This document shows, in pieces, positions 22,807-33,206 of a DNA stretch of 64,000 bases. The translations under genes were made by a program, and so were the position numbers. The stretch's first letter is position 1; each line of letters starts with the position of its first letter. This stretch comes from Scenedesmus sp. ARA3. Its lineage: Eukaryota; Chlorophyta; Chlorophyceae; Sphaeropleales; Scenedesmaceae. The stretch is from contig RWJK01001142.1 in the NCBI GenBank assembly GCA_004335835.1, forward strand, positions 1-64,000, in the 5' to 3' direction. Below the pieces are notes generated by a model. The model saw only the letters and a program-made list of their open reading frames with translations. It was not told where the DNA came from and did no database searches.

Positions 22807-24324
22807 TTGTGGGAGAGTGAGGCTTGCCGGACACCTGTCAGATGTTAGGCAAGAGTAGGGTGTGCACGCAGCATTCTGGTTTTGTGCCAGTCAACTGGCT
22901 GAACCAGTAGCGGTCGGGTACAGCTGATGTCTTCCCAACTGTAGATGCTGCACTGAGCCCTTTTGCCCTGATGCAAGCAGCAGCGTAGGTGATAATTTGT
23001 CATTGAGTGAGTAGTGCTGGCCTCCGTGCTATTCCCCCTATGAGCCTCTCGTTGGCTCCTGACTGGGGTTCCCACTCCTCGTTGAGTGGAGCATGTAATG
23101 TAATGTATGTAATGCTATTGGGCCGAGGCCTGCGTTTCGTGAACAATCAGCATGCCTTGTTGCACAATGATTGGCTGAGTGGTGTGCGGCAGACATGCTT
23201 CTCTTGGGTCTGTTTCAGCAGGGTATATTGCAGCCGCCAAGGTGCTGCAAAGCACGTATCTGTCTTGTCACATATCAAACGCCAAGCACATGCCACATGC
23301 GAAACAACCCATTTGTTACTTGTGCTGTTGGGCGGGTCCCACAGCAAATACATCCAGATGAGGTCACTGAGCTGTGGCACATTGATTGATACATAAGCGC
23401 ACACACAAGCAGGCTGCAGGCTTGCCTTACATCACATGGCGCGTGTGCTGCTTTGAGCACTGGTTTGTCAGACTGGGGCGTTGCTGAAAGCTGTTGGGTC
23501 ACTGTGCGGAGCCGCAGCATCCTCTAGAGGCAGCACGGATAACCTATGACAGGCTGGTACATTGACTGATTTGGCTGCTGGTGTTCGACGGATGTCATTT
23601 GCCGTGAGTTCTGAACACAGTGTAATCTCTGTGCAGTGCTGCTGAAAAGCATGCACCAAGCTTGGTAAATCGAGATTTGCAGGCGCAACTCGTGTGAAGC
23701 AAGTAGCAGGCTGCCGCAGTGGTGCCAGGTGTGCACAGTTGCTGTTCAACAGCGGATCGGAAGTTCCGAACACTGAGTCAGCAGTGCAGCAGGACACTTG
23801 GTTTGAGGCCTCATGAGAGCAGTGGTAATGCCTCAAAACTGACATGCTGCAGACTTTGATGTTTTATTAGACAGACGGTACGGAAAATGTCAGCACTGTG
23901 TCACTGACACTGAGAAGTTGAGCTAGATGTGTGCTTGTGCTGCATTGCTGCTGCTGCGGCACAGACAGCAGAGCCAGACATGATTTGCCGGCAACCCTTG
24001 CCCACAATCTCTTACATAGAGAGTGAGTCTCTATTTCCACTATAATCACATCCCCACGGAGTGGATCATAAGCACCTACAGCCGGGCAGCTCCCTTGACC
24101 GAAGAGTCTCATGCGGGGTAAGGTGAAATTCAGTCTGCAAGCAAGAAGCACGTGGCTAGTGATCGCATAGCATTTGACAAATCTATCTTTCATGCTGTTC
24201 TGCGGTCAGCTTTACTCAGTTGCGAAGAAGTCGTCACAATCAAATCTGACCGTCCACACTTTGGGTGACGCGCCTCACACTTCCCTGAGAATGCACGGCG
24301 ATTATGATAGGATGCTATCATGCG
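22807..24324. other. Intergenic region between the GPI-protein gene and Cys-rich gene 1
   Basis: Holds the 3' UTR of the GPI-protein gene with three TGTAA signals (23094-23111). A minus-strand frame at 23867-24193 is moderately protein-like but has no domain or splice context that I can support. Confidence 0.45.
23094..23111 (+). terminator. Triple TGTAA polyadenylation signal
   Basis: TGTAA at 23094, 23099 and 23107, about 290 nt after the GPI-protein stop codon. Confidence 0.6.
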
Positions 24325-24333
24325 TATATATAG
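24325..24333 (+). promoter_or_regulatory. TATA box of Cys-rich gene 1
   Basis: TATATATAG, 126 bp upstream of the start codon at 24459. This spacing gives a short 5' UTR of about 100 nt. Confidence 0.55.
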
Positions 24334-24458
24334 AGGCACAAGCTTTGTGTTTTCCTCATATGCTGAAGTGCAAGCCTCATTGCTCTACTTCGTCTCCGAC
24401 CCGAAGTCCGAACTTCCACCCAGCTGTTCCTACTCAGCGTGCTTCACGCGACGCTACG

Positions 24459-25642
24459 ATGGCCGCAGCCAGCCGCTCAATGACAACAGCTGTTGCTTTC
24501 ATGCTTCTGGCCGTTTCTGTATCAGCAAGGTGCGTCTTCACTTGTCTGGCCAGCCTGCCAGAATAACTGTCTCAAGTGCTAGCATCAGCATGGCCCACCC
24601 CCTTCTGATAACTGCAGAAAACGGCACGCTGCACCGTGGCTTACTTGCATGGCTTGCGGTAACTCAAGAACGCTTTATGTTTGTTCTGCCTCTGCTCGTG
24701 CTCTACACCTGCAGGCGTCTGGCGACAATCCCCCCAGGCAACGATGCGGGTGACAACCCCCACACCTGCTGCCGCTGCAAGTGCCTTGTGGCGACACCTG
24801 CCAACAGCACCAAAGCATCTGGAGCACTGCTGAGTGGTGTGTCTGCCAGCAACCCTGCGCCTTCAAGCCCCCAGCCCAATGTGCCCTGCGTGCTGCCACC
24901 CAACTCCCCGCCAGGAAGCACTGGCTGTGTCACGCCAACATACGGCAAGAAGCGTATCTGTGAGTAGCCTGTTGGCTGGGATTGACTGCACCAGAATGAA
25001 GTGAGATGTATTCAAGCTGGCACAGAAACAAAGCATTTCTGTGCTGGCTCATCAGCTGCAAAAAGGCACATTGATTGCAGTGGCAGCAGCGGCAGCAGCG
25101 GCAGCAGCGGCAGCAGCGGCAGCAGCGGCAGCAGCGGCAGCAGCGGCAGCAGCGGCAGCAGCGGCAGCAGCGGCAGCAGCGGCAGCAGCGGCAGCAGCAG
25201 CACTGCACTAATGGAATGTGCTGTTGTCGTGTCAGAGCTGGCACAACATTTGCCTGTATAGCTGTTCACTTGTCAGCTGTGGCATGCGCTGCACCCCAGC
25301 CTGCCAGTGTGCCATATATGTTGCCAAGCTGCCCCTTCAGCCCAGATTGGTTTGGTTGCAATTGCAGATGGCCAGCTGGCTTGCAGATGCACCGTGCACT
25401 GCTCCCTGCTAGATGACTGCACTACATGGTGTAACGCACAGCTTGTTGCAGGCTGGCACATCCGCCAGTGCTGCTGGATTACTTTCAGTAAACGCCAGTA
25501 GCGGCAGCCTCCAGACCTGCTGTCTAGCTCAACTGCTGCTGCTGCTGCTGCTGCTGCTGCAGGCAAGAGCGGTTTCCTGGGCAGCTGTGATGAGGTGTGC
25601 CTCGTGGACAATGGAGGCTGGACCTCCTACAACACGTGCTAA
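24459..25642 (+). CDS. Small cysteine-rich secreted protein 1, tandem paralogue, 3 exons
   Basis: Exons 24459-24529, 24715-24959, 25563-25642, giving 131 aa. Exon 1 is a signal peptide (MAAASRSMTTAVAFMLLAVSVSA). The mature part has NDAGDNPHTCCRCKC, a Pro/Ser/Asn-rich spacer with two Cys, then YGKKRIC, GSCDEVCLV and a C-terminal GGWTSYNTC. Spacing and residues match the gene at 27877-28495: AGD-x-P-x-TCC-x-CKC, Y-x-KK-x-IC, SC-x-x-VCLV, W-x-x-YN-x-C. The phase-2 intron after the signal peptide is also shared. I do not recognise the family. The size, signal peptide and disulphide-like Cys pattern suggest a secreted peptide or cell-wall protein. The second intron contains a 9-bp minisatellite. 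Confidence 0.75.
25078..25203. repeat. 9-bp minisatellite (GGCAGCAGC)n
   Basis: About 13 perfect copies of GGCAGCAGC in intron 2 of Cys-rich gene 1. Such perfect copies indicate recent expansion. Confidence 0.95.
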
Positions 25643-25819
25643 GCGCAAGGCATGTGACAGTTTGGCGGGCCATTGGTATGATGTTTGACTCTGCGGGTTG
25701 AACGTCACAGAGGGTTGGACGTCGTGCAGATGGTACATGGCAGCTGTTCGTGTAGCATACTGCTTCCCACACTTCAAATTGCGGCTATAGCGCATATATC
25801 CTTGATTTGTTAGTTGTGA

Positions 25820-26570
25820 GTGCCCCAATTCCTGACCTGGCCAGTTGGCCACGGCACTGATTGTTTGGCAATACAAATCAGTTGTGTCACAGCCATGTGG
25901 CGCGTAGCTGTGTGTGCACAGTGCTGCACACTTTGTCCCACACTACACAGTACGGCTGCTACATGCATGTTCTTGCTGCCACATTGTTGGTGGTCGAAGT
26001 ACTGTCTGGGCCAGATGGCAATAGCAATAAGTGTGGCAATGATTGACTTGTTATTCTGCAATGATCCATTGGCAGCATCGTGGTGATACCGTGGCGATAC
26101 AAATGAGTTGTACACAAGCTTCGTAGCGCCGTGCAGCTGTGTGTGCAGCGTTCAGTGCTATGCACTTTGTTCCACACTGCGCAGTGTGAGTGTAGCAGAC
26201 ATGTTCTTGCTGCCACATTCTACACATTGTTTCCATGTTCTTGACCTGGCGAGATTGCACTGGCAGTGATTCAATCACAAGTTGTTTGGCAATACAAATG
26301 AGTCGTGCCACATGCCTCGTGGGCATGCAGCTGCATGCAATGCGCATTACAGCTGCCTGCAGGCATGCAATGAGCATGGCAGCTGTGCGTGCAGCGTGTA
26401 GTGCTACTAGTAGTACTGTACAGTGCGCACGTGGTCCCAGACTGCACACTGTGGCTGTAGCGGATATCTTGATGATGCCAGTTGTTGGATGCTCACAGTG
26501 ACAGTGCCAGGCGGCATTCGCACTGCATTTCTGGTTCTGGCGACACAAATGAGGTGTACACACATCAAGT
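25820..26570. repeat. Diverged tandem repeat, about 4 units of 195-250 bp
   Basis: A core of GGC(A/G)A(T/C)ACAAATGAG-type sequence recurs at about 25867, 26093, 26288 and 26539. Around it are repeated blocks: CTGACCTGGCxAG upstream, and CAGCTGTGTGTGCAG, CACTTTGTxCCACACT and CATGTTCTTGCTGCCACATT downstream. Copies differ at many positions, so the array is old. Confidence 0.65.
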
Positions 26571-27344
26571 GATTCCTGGATAGGATTCTGCGAGCGACCC
26601 AGCCTGTTTACTGCAGATGCAATCGCCATTGTCTCCCTGTTCAGAAGTGTCAACATCTGCAGCCTGTAGCCGCTGTAATCACATTCTGTTATGTGGGTTC
26701 TTCAGACCTTGCCATTTGTTGGCTTGCAGCCTCGGATCAGTGGCGCACCACTGCGCTCCCGCATGTGTACTTGAACAGGGAGATGTAGGGCACCTGGGAC
26801 AAGTGCTGGTGCTGCAGCACATTGTGAGGACTGCTGCTGCAATATATGCTGCCCTGATTTTGTCCTGATCCTGTCTGGCATCTAGCAGGCTCTGCACCAA
26901 TTTTTGACAGTCTGGTGATGCTCTGTGTGCATGGCGTTGTGTACACGTTGTGACTTCACCCACCTGCGTCTATCTGCGTCGACGCAGCACTGCTGCTACT
27001 CGTGCAGTGCATGCCACTGGCTTCCAGGCTTGGCTCATGCTGATGCTGAGGTAGTGATTACCACGTTATTAATACCACGTTATGATGCTACATCACAAAT
27101 ACCCCGTGATAACAACCTTTGTGGCTCTTGCTTGTACAGCACTACCTCATTCATCTGCCACCAAAAGTTGATGTCTACCAGGACTGCCATTGGCTCAAAG
27201 CAGTTGTTCATCTGTGTGATGGCCCCTCCTTGTTAACTTTACCATTGGCAACTTGTACTGGACAACAGCATCAGTGATGAAGCTTGTGCGACCATTCACG
27301 GCAGTGGCTGCGCAGCATTCTGAGAACATGTTCTCCCTGTACAG

Positions 27345-27484
27345 GGGCTGAGAACGTTGGACCTGTGGTCACAGCTTGGCGTGACAGCTTTGTGTACGCC
27401 GGCGTCCGTGAGCGCCTTGTCAAACTTGCAGGCTACACTGCTTACGAATTACTGCAAAGGCACTCACCCAGAAATCCCCAGTGA
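27345..27484 (+). other. Possible orphan exon or gene fragment
   Basis: After a CTGTACAG acceptor-like site, an open frame encodes GAENVGPVVTAWRDSFVYAG and continues (VRERLVKLAG...) to a stop at 27484. Composition is normal for protein, unlike the repeat-derived frames around it. No domain was recognised and no 5' partner exon found; it may be a 3' exon remnant. Confidence 0.25.
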
Positions 27485-27876
27485 AATTCGTCTCATGCAG
27501 CAGGCACAGCGTGCGCTGGTGATCTGATGCGCAACAGAGCTAGCTGAGGCATGTTGGCCTGTGCACACTGACTGTGTAGCTGTCGAACCGGCATGTCAAA
27601 ACGTACCTGGTCTTCCCAGCTGATTCAGTAGGCTGTGCTGTTGTGCAGCCACGTGAAGCCCGGGGCTGCTGGCTGACTGTACATCAAGTAATAGGTGTAC
27701 ACCTTCCGACCAGCTTTTTCTTGCTCTTTCGAGTGTGAGAGCTGCTCGCTTCCCCGGCCAAACACGTTCCGTTCAATAGCATTGGTTCGTAATACATCTA
27801 GCGGACCACGTACTACTGCTTTACTAAAAAAACACTGACTCTCGTGGAGCGTGTTCACTGCCGTTGGTCAAGGGCC

Positions 27877-28495
27877 ATGGCTCGACAGGCGCACCACGTA
27901 ACGACAGCTCTATGTCTACTGGCTCTGGTATCGCTTCATGCAGTATCCGCCAGGTGGGCCGGCAGCATCTCATTCCGACATATGAGCCAGCACTGCTGGC
28001 CCAGCAGGCCTGTGTGCACCGTGCTTGTCCTCAGACCACGCCCAGCGAAGCCAGGCGTTTGTAAGAGCAGTGTAATATCCCTTCTCAGTTGCTTCATCGT
28101 GTACACGCGGGGCCTGGAGCTCACCTTACTCACTGTACTTGCGTTGCTGCTGCTGTCCGCTGCCCCCTGCTGCTGCTGTCCGCTGCCGCCGCTCCTGCTG
28201 CACCCTCTCTTCTCCTTGTGCTGGCCACAGGTCACTTTCGACCCCTAGCCGTGCACTGCTGGCAGCTAGCCCAGGCAGCAATGCCGGAGACAGCCCACAG
28301 ACCTGCTGCAGCTGCAAGTGTGTTATTCCCTCCCCGCAGCGCGCCAACTGCAAGCCAGGCATGCTGTGTGGCAGTGCGCAGGCGCTGCCGCCAAGCTACA
28401 GCAAAAAGAAAATCTGCAAGGATGGGTTTTCGAACAGCTGCGAGGATGTGTGCCTTGTGAACAGGGGCAGCTGGAAGGAGTACAACCCCTGCTAA
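27877..28495 (+). CDS. Small cysteine-rich secreted protein 2, tandem paralogue, 2 exons
   Basis: Exons 27877-27953 and 28231-28495, giving 113 aa. Exon 1 is a signal peptide (MARQAHHVTTALCLLALVSL...). The mature part has SNAGDSPQTCCSCKC, NCKPGMLC, YSKKKICKDG, NSCEDVCLVNRG and ends WKEYNPC. It is clearly homologous to the gene at 24459-25642. The intron after the signal peptide has the same position and phase, but the second intron of paralogue 1 (between KKRIC and KSGF) is absent here, so exons 2 and 3 are fused. The spacer is shorter and has extra Cys. It is probably secreted; function unknown. Confidence 0.78.
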
Positions 28496-29770
28496 TCCAG
28501 AGGCGCTTTGCTGCTTCAGGCACTGAGGGGACTACAGTATCACAGATATATGTTTTTAATGTCAGCGGCAGCAGCTGTGAATGCAGCAGGTTGGGCACAA
28601 GTGCTGGACACTGGATGTTATTGGTGCAGCATTCACTGCATGCACACCGTTTGGGGCGTTTGTTTTCATCTTGTTTGTGAGGCTGTTTGTGTAGTACTAC
28701 ACTACCACGGATTATGGTAGTGCTGCGTGATGTACTCAAGCTGCACGCAGAGCTTGCAGGTGTCTACGGCTTGCAGAACAGCCTAGCAACAGCCTGAGAC
28801 ACAGGATGCTGCATCATCGCTTCCTCAACATCATTGTATAATCTGGCCGTGATGACGTCATGGTCCGCTTGCTTGCAGTGAAAGATGATGTTATGGCCTT
28901 AGCTTGTACCTTGCTCACTGTCTTCATTGCTTGGTCAACTACATTATGTTGCTGGCGTCAACAGCTGGGTTCATGTTTATCAACCCCTTTGTTCTGACAT
29001 TGAGTGAGCCATGCCATGCCAGGGTATTGCGTGGGCGGTCACAGCTGTCAGCTGGCACAGTGTAGCAGCATGGTGTGGCAACCAACACACTTGTGTTACA
29101 AACTGTAACAGGACAGGTTCAGGCGGCGACCAACATATCCGTGTTACTGTAACAGGAAAGAGTCAAGACGGATGCTGTACATGTGGGGTACAGCAAACTG
29201 TGCCCCTTCACATGCACTGCTGGCAGTACATTGTAGGCCACTGCACAAGACTCACATAGCCGCCGTGCTGTGCTGCACGGTACCAGTTGGCACATCTGTA
29301 CACATCCCAGTGAACACGATTGCAGCCGCCGGCAGCATAGCTCAAACTCAACACAAGTTGGGCAGTTGCTGTTGTATGACAGGCGGCACACACACGCGGG
29401 TGTGGGTGGTGAGAACTCCTAGCACGCAAGTACACCATATGAGACAAGAGAGAGATGCCGGCAAGCTGTAAATGCTAGGACTGTTCCCTCTCACAGCAAT
29501 ATCAGGACAGCAGCCACCTAGTCTTCCCAGATATGACACCAGCTGGCCCTGCAGGGCACAAAGAAACACACAGTGCAGCCACAGATGCAGCACGCCATGC
29601 GGCGACGTGCAAGCTGCGATGACGCGCACAGGAGCCACAAGCGCAATTCTCCAACAGATGTGACAGTAAAGCATTCCACGCAAAGAGGCTTGTTCCCCAC
29701 CATCAGCGCCAGCCCCAAGACACCCCCGCCAAACCTTTCTGCTGACTCACCCACAACACACAAACACTTG
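28496..29770. other. Convergent intergenic region; no supported gene
   Basis: 3' flanks of Cys-rich gene 2 (+) and the TPP carrier (-). It includes two GTTAC/GTAAC inverted motifs (29095-29113 and 29143-29155) within a short direct repeat ending TGTAACAGGA. Nothing else stands out. Confidence 0.5.
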
Positions 29771-32150
29771 CTACCGTTTTGACCCGGCGCTTGCTGCCTG
29801 CATGCTGCTGCTGCCAGACAGCGGCAGCGCCTGCAAGTCCCGTGTCACTGCTGCTGCTGCTGCTGGCTGCGCCCCGCGGTCAGACCACGCCAGCAGCACC
29901 CCAATCAGCGCCTCATACGCCGTGAAAGTCAGCGCTGCTGCAGGAGCCGCCTTCACTATGCTTGGAACAGAACCCTTCCAGAGCCCCACTAGCCCCTCTT
30001 TCGCATGTATCTCCCCTAGGCACGACAGCAGCGGCATCACAACAAGCCGGCTGTCCACACGCGCACCGTACCGCAGCGATCTGGGCAGCCCCGCAACCTG
30101 GTATCTCTTCTTTGCCACGTCCAGCGGGTGTGATCCAAGCTTGGCAATCAGGCCAGCAGCAAGGCCGCAGGTGAAGGATTTAAGCTTGTGATCTTCAAGC
30201 TTGCTGCTGAGCAGCTCCTCGCTGCTGCTGCTGCTGCTGGACTGCTGCCGCCGCCGCTGCCGCCGCTGCGCTGCTGCCGCGTCCCAGGCCTTATTGAAAG
30301 CATCGTACAGGCCAAACTGCAGTGCTGCATATGGCATGATCTCCACCAGCGTCACGCCGAGGCCCCTGCAGACACAAAGATAACATTCTTGCACGTGATG
30401 ATTATGAGGGGTTTCAAAACACCCGGAGGCTAACTGACATCATTGCCAGTTTGGAACTGTGCCGTTGTGAACAAGCAAGCGTCATGCAGGCCAGGGCAAC
30501 ACCGCAACGCAGCTGGACTTGCTGCAAACTGGCACGCATATGTCTGCATACAGCATGCATGCATTGAGAACTACAGTGACAGGGGTTTTACCGCACAGCA
30601 CAATGATCAACAACTGCACACCGACAGAGCGGCACTGCTGCCCAAGCTATATATTGCTGTGTAAAAGCACACAGCCGGTTCACATATTTCCAAATGTTCA
30701 AACACCGCAGCAGTGAACTATGCACGCGCACCTGTACAGCCCTGACAGGCCGTGCTCCTTGTAGATTGCGCGCGCAGCAGATGTCATGCCCTTGTACACC
30801 TGAGCAGCAGCAGCAGCAGCAGCGGGTGGCAGCACTTGTGAGGCAGTACGCAGCAGCTGCAAGGTTTTCAAAAGGAGCACCAGCAGGGCATTAAAGCAAC
30901 CACAGATGTGGTACCTTATCGCCTCTGCGGGATCCTACAATGGCATGCAAGGAAAAGCACTGCGGCTGAGCATGGGCCTACTCAGCGCTCATTGCTCTAC
31001 TTGCTGCTGGAGCTGCAAGACATCCCACACAATGCATACATACCTTTGGCTCGCCTTGCGCTGCCAGTGTGGTGCGCAGCAGGTCAAATGGGTACGAGGC
31101 GACAGTGGCGGCAGCGCCGGCCAATGCACCACTCGCAAATGACACCACTGTGCTGCTGCGGTCTGCAGTGGGAGGCAACACAAAAGCGGCAAGTTAAGGC
31201 AGGTGCAGTTGCGCCATCGCAGACATTATGAACATGCAACTGCACCTGCCTCAAACTTCATGATGATTGGCGCCCGACACATGCAGCCTGTCCAAGCCCA
31301 GCCCCATCAGCAAGCTGCACCCCTGCTGCTGCCATGCATGCGTCACCTGTCCAGCCCAGCTTTGCTGCCGCCTCAAACCCTCATTCCCATGTTGCACCCC
31401 CTGTTGCTGCAGTCGATGCCGCAGGCCCACCCTTCCCCACACCAGCCTCGAGACTGCTCAAATAGATGTGTCACCTGTCCAGCCCAGCTTTGCTGCCGCC
31501 TCCTTGCACTGCTGCAGCGCCACAAACTGCACCGCCGTGTAGGGGATGGTCAGCAGCAGCCCAGGCACGGTGCCATTCCACAGGCCCTGCGGCAGCAGCA
31601 GCACAGGTGGTTGGAGGATGCAGGCATCAAACAGGTTCACAGCTGGCTCGTCTTGGACATGGCACTCGCTGCAGGCGGTCAAGTCATCTCGTTGCCCAGC
31701 TGCCATACTGCCTACTGGCTTTGCGCCTGGCCAGCGCTGCCACTGCCATCTCATCTCAGCATATGCGACATGAGCAACAGCTTCAACCCATTAGCTGCTG
31801 CTTGTGCTACATATGCAGCATGCTTGAGGCACTGCCAGCACAGATTGTACTGCTGCTGCAACTGCCGCGCTTGCCCCAGCCAGGGCACTCACCCTGATGC
31901 CTTCTTCCTTCACTATGGTCTTGAATGCGTTCAGAAAGCCCGTGTAGTGCGATGGCAGCTTTGTCCTGGCTGTGTGCTGCATGCTAATCGGCTCCAGCTG
32001 TACCTGGAACCTGATTTTCACCACGTCTAGGGGCCCAACCATAAACCTAGAGATAGCGCCTGCAAGAGCTCCGGCTGTAGCATCGAGTGCCATTCGACGG
32101 CCCCTCTTCTGATTTCCATCTGCAGCGTCATCCTGCGAAGGGACGTGCAT
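29771..32150 (-). CDS. Mitochondrial thiamine pyrophosphate carrier-like protein (SLC25 family), 5 exons
   Basis: Exons on minus: 32150-31893, 31586-31475, 31162-31044, 30799-30732, 30365-29771, giving 383 aa. Three carrier repeats are visible: [19 protein letters not shown] (from residue 36), [18 protein letters not shown], and [14 protein letters not shown]. The stretches [21 protein letters not shown]-like [40 protein letters not shown] and the YGARVDSR loop match plant and fungal TPP carriers as I know them. These import cytosolic thiamine pyrophosphate into mitochondria. The start at 32150 is the first ATG of the frame; Met20 is an alternative. An added Ser/Arg-rich loop and an Ala/Ser-rich C-tail are extensions relative to the family (about 330 aa). 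Confidence 0.88.
31283..31385 (-). repeat. Partial copy of TPP-carrier exon 2 (3' edge and donor)
   Basis: CACCTGTCCAGCCCAGCTTT on plus occurs at 31347 and 31472. The second is the true exon end. The copy lies 125 bp downstream on the minus strand and keeps the donor. Confidence 0.8.
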
Positions 32151-33083
32151 GGCACTCCGGCTGCTGCTGGGCTGACTGCTGTCCTGCTGTTGCTGCTGCT
32201 GCCGTGTGACTGTGGTAGTGGTTGGCGGTACTCCACTCGCCGTGCGATACGTTGCAACCTGAAACTGTTATGAGGGTGTTTGCCTTTGTAGATGAACCAG
32301 AAGAAGCGACGCAGCAGCGGAGTGTGTGACCGCAAAGTGCGGCACGCCTGACACCAGACGATCTCGCAGCTTTATTCACGATGAAAACCGTGATGCAGTA
32401 ACACCAGCAAGTCTTATGCACCCGTATGCACTGGTCCAGCGTCATAACCCCACCAGCCAAACCCTTGTCAGGCACAGGCTGTTGTGCCGATGCTGTTGGC
32501 CTGACTTTTGTTGCCGGCCCATCAGGTGGCCGCTTAAGACGTTAACTTGCAGCGAAAACGTGGGTGAGGGAGCTGCTTTGCAGGAGTCATAGTCGCCATG
32601 AAGGCGCCACATGGCTTGGAACATGTGCTTGTCCTGGTGGACATGGACTTGAACACAACCTACTCTGCAGTTTTCTCTCTCCATTCAGCACACCACCTCA
32701 CATATGGCTATCGTTTTTGCTGTATTCAGGCAAGTTTAGGAAAGCAGGCCTGCTCAGCAACCCCTGCATCCACAGCCTTGAGCTAGGAGCTGCTCCCTGT
32801 ACGTACGTAGGTATACCTGCCAGCAGTTCTCATCAGCAGTTCCCCCACAGCCCATGCAAAACGAAGACAGCTGGCAACACAGCAGCCACAAAGCAAGGGT
32901 ATGGAACAACCCAGAACTCTGATATCCTCGGTCAATCAAGGCCTATGGTTCAAAGCATGTGAACATCCCATGAACACTAGTGTTCAAAAGGCAAAGTACT
33001 TTGCCAGGCGGCTGCTGCCACACTGCGGGGGGCCAGCCTGGGGACAACCGCGCGCAAGACAAACACAAAGCAGTACCTGCTGC
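32151..33083. other. 5' flank of the TPP carrier gene; no supported gene
   Basis: No exon chain found on either strand. The right end adjoins the 3' UTR of the LRR gene. Confidence 0.5.
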
Positions 33084-33088
33084 TTACA
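33084..33088 (-). terminator. TGTAA polyadenylation signal of the LRR gene
   Basis: TGTAA on minus, about 120 nt past the stop at 33207. Confidence 0.55.
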
Positions 33089-33206
33089 AAGAGTTTGCAT
33101 ACTGCCTTGGTAGGGTTTGTAGAACTTTGTCATTCACACCTCATGGTGTTGGACAGATCAAGGGACTGGCCCAGCACGTGCCGTGCACCATTGTGAGCAC
33201 AGCAGT

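Larger units (their letters stand above)
25643..27876. other. Region between the Cys-rich paralogues, with diverged tandem repeats
   Basis: No supported gene apart from a possible fragment at 27345-27484. It contains four diverged copies of a 200-250 bp unit (25820-26570) and AT-richer sequence to 27110. Cys-rich gene 2's promoter should lie in the last few hundred bases; no clear TATA was seen. Confidence 0.5.

Noticed and set aside
24000..24130. Possible structured RNA on minus in a GC-balanced stretch
   Set aside because: No tRNA arms, snRNA or SRP motifs could be recognised; the evidence is only composition.
25001..25261. Poly(Ser-Gly-Ser) protein
   Set aside because: Translation of the GGCAGCAGC minisatellite in an intron; the opposite frames give poly-Leu and poly-Cys, as expected for a repeat.
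31203..32030. 275-aa plus-strand frame
   Set aside because: Antisense of TPP-carrier exons 1-2; the minus strand shows full carrier signatures.
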